Shown in pieces: positions 34,696 through 44,062 of a DNA stretch of 64,000 nucleotides. This stretch comes from Thermothelomyces thermophilus ATCC 42464 (Eukaryota; Ascomycota; Sordariomycetes; Sordariales; Chaetomiaceae): the NCBI RefSeq assembly GCF_000226095.1, contig NC_016477.1:3286001-3350000 (forward strand), in the 5' to 3' direction. The notes beneath the pieces were generated by a model. The model was not told the origin of the DNA. It saw only the letters and a list, made by a program, of their open reading frames with translations, and did no database searches. Made by a program: the position numbers and the translations under genes. How positions within the stretch are numbered: position 1 is the stretch's first letter; every line of letters starts with the position of its first letter.

Positions 34696-35147
34696 TGTGA
34701 CGAACCTAACTTAGACTTCTTCTAAAAGGGTTTAGACAGAGGTAAATTAAGCAAGACAAGCGTATAGGTTGTCTAAGGGATTCGGTAAAGCTAAAGGGTT
34801 TATAATAACACTAGAGTTATCTCTTATAGTAGTTAGCGATACTTGGTATAAGTACTATAATTATAGGTTACTATTACTAGTAAACTCCTAGAGTCTACTA
34901 TAACGAGTGATTATTTATATATATATATACTTCTATCGGTCGCTTATAGTCCCCTTCTAGCCTGCCCTAGGATCGCCTTTAGTAGCTAGCTATCCTCTAC
35001 TATCTTTCCCTTTTAGCAATTGTTCGCCTGTAGTAGCCCGCGCTCCCTAGCAATCCTATGTCAGCCTCGCTCTATAACCTTCTTGATTAGTGGCTCATTT
35101 AGCCTGCTACACCCTACCAGGTCGCGATATATAGTTAGCTTGTAACA
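34696..35147 (-). repeat. E4 5' LTR
   Basis: 452 bp, type B, reverse strand, starting TGTGACGAACC and ending TTAGCTTGTAACA. R region primer sequence damaged (AGTAATAGTAA). Followed by TSD ATATT. Confidence 0.92.
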
Positions 35148-35152
35148 ATATT

Positions 35153-37515
35153 ATCTCGACGATATACTTATCTTCTCTAAGACGATAGACAAATACCGGA
35201 AGTATGTAAAAGTAGTACTAGATATATTATATATATATAAGCTATTAATTAATAAGGAAAAGAGCGAATTCTATTTTAAGAAGATAGTCTTTTTAGGATA
35301 CGAAATATCCTTAGGACAAATCTAAATAGAACCTTTAAAGGTTAAAGCTATTAAGAATTAGCTACAACTAACGTTAGTTATAGAAGTACGAAGTTTTATC
35401 GGATTTGCAAACTTTTACCAAATGTTCATTAGGAACTTTAGAACGATCGTATAACCTTTATACGAACTCACTAGGAAGAACGCTAAATTCTAATGGGAAG
35501 AATAGCACAAGTAAGCATTTACGTAGATTCGTAACGCCATTACTAAAGATCTAGTACTAGTACTACCAGACCCTAAGAAGCCATTTAAGGTAGAAACGGA
35601 CGCTTTAGACTATGCTATCGGAGGACAATTAGGATAACAAGACAAATAAGGGAAGCTATATCTTATAGCCTTCTTTTTAAAGAAGCTCGATAGACTATGT
35701 CTTAACTATCTAATCTATAATAAGGAACTACTTACAATTATCGAAACTTTTAAAGAATAGCGACTATACCTTAGCGATATAATTAAATTGGTATAAGTAT
35801 ATATAGATTATAAGAATTTGCAATACTTTATAACGACGAAGGAGCTTAACGGACGACAAATATAATAGGTAAAATTCCTCGCGAAATTTAACTTTAAGAT
35901 CCGCTATAAGAAGGGTAAAGAGAACGTATAAGCGGATATCTTAAGCCGACAAATGGATTATATAGAAGGACAAATGGAAATAATACTATCGTTGTTTAAG
36001 GAACGAACAGACAGAACGCTATATTACGAAACGTAGATACCTATAGAAGATAATCTACTTAACCCGTTCCTAGAATATTATATAATCTTTCGAGAAGAAA
36101 GGATCAACGAGATATAATATTAAGTAGCACCCGGACTACTAGTACCTAACGGAGTAGAAGAAAGAGATAGGAAACTCTAGTACCGAGGTAAAGCATATAT
36201 CTACGACAAAGATCAATAGCTACGGATGATTCGAGAACTCTACGAGTCGAAACTTAGAGGATATAAAGGAGTTACGAAGACTATCGTATAAGTCAAGAAA
36301 CAGTATGACTTTCCATAGTTAATGGTATAAGTTAAGGAAGTCGTATGGAACTATAACATTTATAATCGAAGTAAAACGGTATAATATAAGCTATATAGGC
36401 TACTTTAGCTACTACTAATAGCTGACAAACTATAGAGCTTAGTCACGATAGACTTCATTACAAAGCTACTAAAATCTAAGGATACAGCTATAGGAGTGAT
36501 CTATAATAGTATCCTTACTATAGTAGATTACCTAACTAAATAAGTATACTTCTTTCCCTATAAAGAATCCTAGATAGCTAAATAGCTAGCAGATATAATC
36601 TATTGGCAAGTAGCATTAGTATATGCTTAGCTATAAGAATAGATTACCGATAGAGATACTAAGTTTATATTAAAGTTCTAGCAAGCGTTAATATAACGAT
36701 TAGGCGTTAATAGTAAGCTATTAATAGCATATTACCTATAGACTAATAGATAACTAGAGCGACTAAATCAAGTTATTAAGTAGTATCTCTATTCTTACAT
36801 TAACTACTAGTAAAACGACTAGGTTATACTATTACTAATAGTATAACTCGCTTATAATATAACGCTAACGGAAACGACTAAAGTTATACCGTTCTTTACA
36901 AACTATAGATATAAAGCAGACCTTAAGCAAGGACTAGAGGTCACGGTGCCAAGAGCAGTAGTTAAAGCAGAACAAATATACGCACTATATAAGAAACTTA
37001 AAAAGGAACTTAAGTTTATTAGGACTAGAATAAAAAATTACTACGACAAATATAGGCTCGAGGGACCTTGCCTAGAGAGGGGAGACAAAGTTTACCTGAT
37101 CGTACAAAACTTACGAACCAAATGACTAAGCATAAAGCTAGACTTTAAGAAGGTCAGACCCTTCGTTATCAAAGAACGAATTTCGACATCTAACTATTAA
37201 CTATCGTTACTATTATCTATATAACTATAGACGGATGTTTTTTATATTTCACTTCTCGAACTAGTACCGAAAAACGCTAAGGTTGCTATATATATTAAAG
37301 TAGAGGACAAAGAGGAAGAATAGGACGTCGAAGAAATTCTAAATATATATATTATTAATAGAGAACTATAGTACCTAGTTAAATAGCTTGATTTTAGATT
37401 AGAAGATAACTTATAGAAACCTATTAAGAACCTAAATTACCTTAAGAAACTAGAGCAGTTCTACTAGTAGAATCCTAACCGGCTATAAGAACCGGCTTTA
37501 AAGCCTATTCCCTAA
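35153..37515 (+). pseudogene. pol: E7 pol, right part: RT palm to chromodomain
   Basis: Resumes RT after E4 with LDDILIFSKTIDKYRK: the catalytic DD of RT is intact here. RNase H (VETDALDYAIGG near 35590), the integrase finger region, and the catalytic blocks (VTIDF near 36440, ITDRDTKF near 36650) follow. The third block reads .LERLNQ. The chromodomain lies near 37320-37440. Many TAG/TAA codons. Confidence 0.82.
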
Positions 37516-38101
37516 TAGAAAAAGAGGGGAACCTACTAGAATTAGGACTAGGATCTAACCTAATCGACTCCTAATTAAGCACGTCAAAAGTACCTAATGC
37601 CTAAGCCTAACCTATAAGGGTCTATATCTCCGATATTAGCAAAGGAGTATCTAGTTCTTCCTCCTCTTCTAGACAAGCTACGCTACGACGAAAAACTTCG
37701 GTACCACGATCGCGTAGGGATTGCTATAAACGATGTAATCAACTTAAATGGCTTAGCGTCTAAGCAAGTAACGCCTTAGTCTTAGTAATCTCCCTTGAAA
37801 CCTTCTCTTGCTCCGACAAATTTGAAAGGACTAAGATAGTTAGTAACCTAAGACTATAAAGGAAAATAACAAGGAACCTATAGGTATCTGTAACGTTCGA
37901 ACTACTATACTTCTTGCCTATACAAATATAGTTTTGACACTTATTTAAACCCTCTATTATTATATAATGCTTTCGTAGCTTTATATTCTAACAATACTTA
38001 TAAGGTATAGCGACCTTATAACCCTCTTGCTTAATCTTAATAGTAATAGTATATCGTTTATATTTAAGATTATAATAATTCCTAGGAATATAATTAGCTA
38101 T
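37424..38101 (-). pseudogene. E7 antisense zinc-cluster gene (type B)
   Basis: Minus strand, ATA start (38101), TAA at 37426-37424, 678 nt, the same length as E2 and E4. The cluster around 37990-37920 and the coiled coil around 37840-37640 align with E4. Interrupted by TAG/TAA only, as far as I can follow it. Confidence 0.7.
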
Positions 38102-38216
38102 AGCGAAAGGAAGCTAGTAAAAGAAAGACGTTACCTACTAGGGAAAAGGGGGTATTAGTAATATTTAAAACAAGTTATAAGAAGCTTTTAGGTTAAAAGC
38201 CCTAAAGAAGGGGTAT

Positions 38217-38646
38217 TGTGACGAACCCAACTCAGACTTCTTCTAAAAGGGTTCAGACGAAGGTAGATTAAGCGGGACAGGCAGGCAGGTCGTCTAAGGG
38301 ATTCGGTGAAGCCAAAGGGTTTACAACAACACTTAGAGTTGTCTCTTACAGTAATTAGCAATGCTTAGTATAAGTACTATAATTGTGATTGTTACCATTG
38401 GTGAACTTCTAGAGTTCGCTAGAACGAGTGACTATATACAATTTCCTTCCCCCTAGTCTTCTTCTAGATCTTTGGATCATTACTATAATCTAATGATCTA
38501 ACTTACTAGATTATATTGGCGTCCTAATGATCTATCTAGGATCATTCCTCGGTCCTAATGATCTGTTCCTAATTAGCTATATATCCGTTGCCTATAATTG
38601 GTTCTACGTGCCCTGCTAGGTTGCCTTATACGGCTAAATCGTAACA
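38217..38646 (-). repeat. E5 3' LTR (subfamily C)
   Basis: 430 bp, reverse strand, ending AAATCGTAACA. R-U5 is shared with the other LTRs, but U3 (about 38440-38646) is different. It holds several GATCATT / AATGATC half-sites (38470-38560) and two ATTGG (CCAAT) motifs. Confidence 0.92.
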
Positions 38647-38662
38647 CGATGCCCCTCCTCCA

Positions 38663-38684
38663 GGTCTTTCGTCCTCGAAAGACC
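38663..38684 (-). other. E5 hairpin beside the polypurine tract
   Basis: GGTCTTTCG TCCT CGAAAGACC, a 9-bp stem. Relative to E1 and E6 (GGCTTTCG / CGAAAGCC) one base was gained in each arm and pairing is retained, which argues for selection on the structure. Confidence 0.65.
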
Positions 38685-38692
38685 CAGGTTCG

Positions 38693-38701
38693 TTTTAAAT
38701 A
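38693..38701 (+). promoter_or_regulatory. Possible TATA box of the E5 antisense gene
   Basis: TTTTAAATA lies 78 nt before the antisense ATG (38779). The corresponding site in E6 is TTTCAAATA (39663-39671), 70 nt before its ATG, followed in both by GCGCCAAC. Position and A/T core would suit a core promoter; this is inference only. Confidence 0.35.
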
Positions 38702-38778
38702 GCGCCAACGTCCTATATTTGTAAGTAGTTACGTTTCTAGCCTTTCCTTTCTCTTCTTTCCTTCGCAATGTTACTACA

Positions 38779-39185
38779 ATGGCTAACCATGTAAAGAAGA
38801 GGTCGAAGTCTCGCAATTTCCATCTGAAGTCCCTCCGGCGCTTCGAGTTAATTTAATTGATTCTCCGTACGCCTACCCTCATGCAGCGTCCGTGTTCTTT
38901 CTGCGAGTCTCGCAAGTTGTCTTGCAAGGTGTCGGCTTCCGATTCTTCTCGTTATCTCAAATACGTTCGTCGCGGCCAGTCTTAGTGCGATATATTTAGG
39001 ATTTCGGTTTAGCAACTTAATCAAATCGTTTTGCAGTATGACAAGCTTAAGGCTAAGATGGAAAAGGCTAAGGCTGAGTTAGCGGCATCTATAGCAAAGG
39101 TCAACTGTTTATACCTCTAAAAGCGAATGTGGTTCGAGAAAATGACACAGGCTATCGCTCGGGGTATTGATAGTATAGAGGAGTT
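38779..39185 (+). pseudogene. E5 antisense zinc-cluster gene, N-terminal part
   Basis: ATG 38779, one frame to the E6 insertion at 39185. Basic N-terminus (MANHVKKRSKSRNF), then PCSFCESRKLSC and YVRRGQS.CD: a six-cysteine cluster with two Cys read as Tyr and a TAG (from TGG or CAG) before the last Cys. A coiled coil follows directly (QYDKLKAKMEKAKAELAAS) in the same frame, so no intron is needed. The frame resumes at 46745. Total 657 nt = 219 codons with stop. Confidence 0.8.
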
Positions 39186-39613
39186 TATGACGAACCCAAC
39201 TCAGACTTCTTCTGAAAGGGTCCAGACGGAGGTGGATTGAGCGGGACAAGCAGGCGGGTTGTCTAAGGGATTCGGTGAAGCCAAAAGGTTCACAATAACA
39301 CTTAGAGTTGTCTCTTATAGTAATTAACAATGCTCGGTATAAGTACTGTGATTGTGATTGTTACTACTGGTAAACTCCCAGAGTCCACTATAACGAGTGA
39401 CTATTTATATGTATATATACTCCTAGGATCACTAGCAGTCGTGGTGATCATTTATACTAGCTTACCTGGCTTATATCGTGAGCTAGTGATCCTCTGTTAG
39501 GATCATTTCTTGCCAAGCGTGATCCCGTCCTGATTAGTCCATCATTCCTTCGGCTTGATTGGCCCGTTCGTGCCAGTGGCTTAGGCGGCATCTATATACA
39601 TATTTCCGTGACA
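39186..39613 (-). repeat. E6 3' LTR
   Basis: 428 bp, reverse strand. Starts TATGACGAACCC (RIP form of TGTGACG) and ends CCGTGACA. GATC-core half-sites lie at 39424-39525 and CCAAT-type boxes near 39530-39570. Next come the reverse polypurine tract and the hairpin GGCTTTCG/CGAAAGCC (39631-39649). Confidence 0.93.
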
Positions 39614-39740
39614 CGATGCCCTCCCTCCGAGGCTTTCGACCCGAAAGCCCTCTTTTAGGCCGTTTCAAATAGCGCCAACATCCTTTCCATGTATACCTCG
39701 TAATTTTTTCCCTTTTCCTGTACTACTAGTGACTGACAAG

Positions 39741-40401
39741 ATGGCAGATCGTGTTTCTAAGCGCCGATCTTCGAAATCCCAACAGCGCGCCGCGCTTGCT
39801 TCTTTTATTGATTCTTCTGGCGTGGACGTCATACCGTGTTCGTGGTGTTTTAAGCGGAACTTAGCTTATTATATGGCGTTAGGCTCTTCTTGCTGTAGCG
39901 AGTGCGTACGTCGGGGTCGTTCTTACGATAGTTCCGACGTAGCGTCTGCTTGTTCGTAACCTGGTTTATTGCCTTAATGTTTGTAGCTGATTCTTTATAG
40001 TAACGAAGATTATGTCTGAACAAAAGCGTGTAGAACAAGAAGAGGCCGATGCTAAAGAGGCCCTTTTTGTCCTTCAGACTTAACTTCAGACGGCTGTCGG
40101 TCGATTAGCTCGTCTTCGTCGCCAGAAACGTTTCTTGAAGGAGCAGGGTTCCGAGCTGTTTCGTCAAGGCATGCAGTCTCTAGAGGAAATAGAGGCGGAA
40201 GAACGGAGGGTACGGGAGTCCGAAGTACGCGTTATTAGTGATGTACGGTCCTAGGGTGCTAACATCCTGTTTGACTGGTCTTCTTTGGGCCTAGATTTGT
40301 CGGAGGCCGACTTGGCCGTTTTGTCCGAGCCAGTGCCTACGGTCGATCCGGGTTCTGCCGGTGGAACTGTTCTAGTTTCTCAGGGCAGTTCAAATTCTTG
40401 A
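39741..40401 (+). pseudogene. E6 antisense zinc-cluster / coiled-coil gene (best copy with intron)
   Basis: ATG 39741 (MADRVSKRRSSK...), TGA 40399-40401. Exon 1 to 39951 has no stop and encodes a basic N-terminus and a CX2CX6CX8CX2CX6C cluster (PCSWC ... SECVRRGRSYD) with the third and sixth Cys turned into Tyr. Intron 39952-40000 (49 nt), 5' GTTCGT, branch-like GCTGAT, 3' TTTATAG, phase 1. Removing it gives 612 nt = 204 codons. Exon 2 has two stops only (TAA 40081, TAG 40252) and encodes a long charged helix (EQEEADAKEALF ... RLARLRRQKRFL ... SLEEIEAEERR) and the tail GSAGGTVLVS. The last 140 nt or so overlap pol. Role unknown; a GAL4-type DNA-binding protein is the closest analogy. Confidence 0.82.
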
Positions 40402-43400
40402 CTAGTTCCTATGAGTTGTCTTCTAGTCCAAAATCAAGCCATTTGACCAGGTACTACAGTTCCCTGTTAATAATGCGTGAATCTAGAATTTCTTCGACGT
40501 CCTATTCTTCTTCCTCGTCTTCTGCTTCGATGTACGTAGCAACCTTAGCGTTTTTTGGTGCTGGTTCGAGAAGCGAAATATGAAAAACATCCGTCCGTAG
40601 GCGCATAGATGACGGTAACGATAGTCGGTAGTTAGATGTCGAAATTCGTTCTTTGATAACGAAGGGTCCGACCTTCTTGAAGTCTAGCTTCGTGCTTGGT
40701 CGTTTGGTTTGTAAGTTTCGTACGATTAGGTAGACTTTGTCTCCCCTCTCTAGGCGAGGTCCCTCGAGCCTGTGTTTGTCGTAGTAGTTCTTCATTCTGG
40801 TTTTGACAAACCCGAGTTCCTTCTTGAGCTTCTTATGCAGTACGTGCATCTGTTCTGCTTTGACTGCTGCTCTCGGCACTGTGACCTCTGGTCCTTGCCT
40901 AAGGTCTGCTTTATATCCGTAGTTCGTAAAGAACGGTATGACTTTAGTCGTTTCTGTTAACGTCGTGTTATAGGCGAGTTATACTACTAGTAATAGTATG
41001 ACCTAGTCGTCTTGCTAGTAGTTAACGTAAGAACGGAGATACTGCTTAACAACTTAGTTTAGTCGCTCCGTTTGTCTGTCAGTCTGTAGGTAATATGCCG
41101 TTGACAGCTTGCTATTGACGCCTAATCGTTGCATTAACGCTTGCCAGAACTTCGATGCGAACTTGGTGTCTCTGTCGGTAATCCATTCTTATGGCCAAGC
41201 ATGCACTAATGTAACTTGCCGATAGATTACGTCTGCCAACTGTTCCGCTGTCTAGGACTCCTTGTAGGGAAAGAAGTATGCCTATTTAGTCAGGTGATCT
41301 ACTATAGTAAGAATACTATCATAGGTCACTCCTGTGGCTGTATCCTTAGATTCTGGCAGCTTTATGACAAAGTCCATCGTAACTAAACTCCATGGTTTAT
41401 CAGCTGTTGGTAGTGGCTAAAGTAGCCTGTACGGCTTGTATCGTGCCGTTTTGCTCCGATTGCAGATATCGCAGTTCTGTACGACTTCCTTGACTCGTAT
41501 CGTTAACTGTGGAAAGTTGTAGTGTTTCTTGACTTGTACGACAGTCTTCGTAACTCCTTTGTATCCTCCGAGTTTCGACTTGTAGAGTTCTCGAATCATC
41601 CGTAGCTATTGATCTTTATCGTGGATGTATGCTTTGCCTCGGTACTAGAGTTTCCCATCTTTTTCTTCCACTCCGTCAGGTACCACTGGTCCGGGTGCTG
41701 CTTGATACTATGCCTCGTTAATCCTTTCCTCTCGAAAGATTGCGTAGCATTCTAGGAACGAGTCAAGTGGATCATCTTCTACAGGTGTCTACGTTTCGTG
41801 ATGCAGCGTTCCGTCTATTCGTTCCTTGAACAATAGTAGTATTGTTCCCGTTTGTCCTTTCGTATGATCTGTTCGTCGGCTTAAGATATCTGCTCGTACA
41901 TTCTCTTTGCCCTTCTTGTAGTGGATCTCAAAGTTGAATTCCACGAGGAATTCTGCCTATCGTATTTGTCGTCCGTTGAGTTCCTTTGTCGTCGTGAAGT
42001 ATCGCAGGTTCTTATAATCCGTATACACTTGTACCGGTTCAATCGTGCCACTGAGGTATAGTCGCCATTCCTTAAAGGCTTCGACAATCGCAAGTAGTTC
42101 CTTGTCATGAATCGGATAATTAAGACGTAGTCCGTCGAGCTTCTTTGAAAAGAAGGCTACAGGATATAGCTTCCCTTGTTCGTCTCGTTATCCCAATTGT
42201 CCTCTGATGGCGTAATCTAAAGCGTCTATTTCTACCTCGAATGGCTTCTTAGGGTCTGGCAGTACTAGTATTGGGTCTTCGGTAATGGCGTTCTGGATCT
42301 ACGTAAATGCTTGCTCGTGTTATTCTTCCCATTGGAATTTAGCATTCTTCTTGGTAAGTTCGTATAAAGGTCGTACGATCGCTCTAAAGTTCCTGATAAA
42401 TATCCGGTAGAAGTTTGCAAATCTGATGAAGCTTCGTACTTCCGTGACTGACGTCGGTCGTGGCCAATTCTTGATAGCTTTAACCTTTGAAGGTTCCATC
42501 CGGATTTGTCCTGGGGATATCTCGTATCCTAGAAATACCGTTTTCCTAACGTGGAATTCGCTCTTTTCCTTGTTGACTGATAGCTTGTACGCGTGTAGCG
42601 CGTCTAGTACTACTTTCACGTGCTTCCGGTGTTTGTCTATCGTCTTGGAGAAGATGAGTATGTCGTCGAGATAACATACCGCAAATTTGTCGAGAAAGGG
42701 TCGGATAGCTTGATCAATCAGGGCTTGGAACGTTGCCGGCGCGTTCGTAAGTCCGAATGGCATGACGAGGTACTTATAGTGGCCATAGGGTGTCCTAAAG
42801 GCCGTTTTCCACTCGTCGCCTTCTTTGATCCGTATATAGTTGTAGGCCGATGGCAAGTCAAGACGCGTGAAATATTGGGCTCCTGCCAACTGATCTCGGA
42901 GCCATGAGATCAGCGGTAACAGGTATCGGTTTTTCACGGTCTGTTCGTTAAGTTGCCAATAGTCGACGTATAACCGTAGCTTTCCGTCTTTCTTAGGCAC
43001 AAACAGGATTAGGTAGCCTGCTAGCGATGTCGACGGGTAGATATGTCCTCTTCGAAGGTTCTCCTCCAAATATCGCTTAAGTTCTTCGTTCTGTGTCTAG
43101 CTTGTATAGTAAATCTTGAAGAACTTCAGTCGTGCTCCTTCCTTGAGCTTGATCTCGTAATCCTATAGGCCGTATTCTGGTAGTCCTTCTAGATGTTTCG
43201 GTTCGAATGCTAGGTGTCCTTCGTATTCCTTCGGTACTTCCCTAGTCTTGTCTCGTCTCTCGGTTTTCTAGTAGTATACGAACTTGGTTCCGTCTATGGC
43301 GATACTAGCGATTTCTCCTGTCTCAACCTACTGCTCCTATTGTAGTGCTCTACATTCGTTAACAGAGAGAACAGCTATCGGCGATTTAGCTCGTTCCTCC

Positions 43401-44062
43401 TGTCGCGATATTAATGTCGTTATGCCGCCTCTTCCAGAGTCCGTAGTGGTCTGCCTGCCACTGTCTGTCTCTTGCGGTAGATCCGTAGGACATGCCTTTC
43501 CTCGAGCATCGTCCTCTCGCGATCCTTGCGCGCTCCCTATCTCGCTAGTCGAATACGACTCCGTTCGGGGTCGCAGGTAGCCACCATTCTTCTAGCTAAT
43601 GTCCGGGTCGTAATCTTCATGCTATGGTAACCCTAATATCATATCTTTATCGTTGCCTATGTCTACGATGCTAAATACGACTGCTGTGGTCTTCCCTACT
43701 ATAGTGATGTCGATCGGTTCGGTCTCTCTACGTACCTATTACGTCGGAAATGGCCCTTTGACTATGCTATGCTTCCGCTTCATTCTCTAGGGTATCCGTA
43801 GCTAATTTACAAGTGTCGGCGAAATTAGGTTCATCTCTGCTCCACTATCCACTAGTGCGAGCATTTCGTGCCGTTTCCATTATGCTATTATCCACAGTCG
43901 CTTGTCTTGCCGCCGTCGTCCAAAGATTACGGCGATTTCCCATGTTTCTGCCGGGAGGTCTCGGTATAGTAGTCTCTTGCGCTAGTTCCTCCTGTACTGC
44001 GCTACCACTCGCCGCTACACAGGCGTTAATGGTTTTCGGGCCCCTCGAAGGGCCCTGACCCG
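40259..44062 (-). pseudogene. pol: E6 pol
   Basis: Minus strand, entered by -1 shift at 44068-44062. Protease has LVDSGAEMNLISP near 43850. A stop-free piece, 43069-42320, covers RT from GYLILFVPKKDGKL through CYLDDILIFSK (intact YLDD near 42675) into the RNase H connection. RNase H near 42250, integrase finger near 41600-41440 (HX..H, CDICNRSK with both Cys present), the DDE core to about 41050, GPF near 40665, chromodomain about 40520-40400. The remaining frame has a few TAG/TAA codons. The most complete pol of the window. Confidence 0.92.

Larger units (their letters stand above)
20087..35147 (-). mobile_element. E4: type B chromovirus, minus strand, carrying E3
   Basis: 5' LTR 34696-35147 (452 bp) and 3' LTR 20087-20363 plus 27898-28072 (277 + 175 = 452 bp), with E3 inside the latter. 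TSD ATATT at 20082-20086 and 35148-35152. The host is RT of E7: the reading LDD... resumes exactly after the right TSD. Internal region 28073-34695 is heavily mutated and lacks about 85 bp of RT near 31325. Confidence 0.93.

Noticed and set aside
38634-38816. Minus-strand 60-codon frame over the E5 3' LTR edge
   Set aside because: Crosses the LTR, polypurine tract and hairpin, with no conservation in other copies.
39109-39330. Minus-strand 73-codon frame at the E5/E6 border
   Set aside because: It runs from the LTR into the antisense gene of another element, a chance frame across an insertion junction.
43813-44058. Plus-strand frame of 81 codons opposite E6 protease and the frameshift site
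   Set aside because: Shadow of the protease and gag frames. The true antisense gene of the element lies elsewhere (39741-40401).
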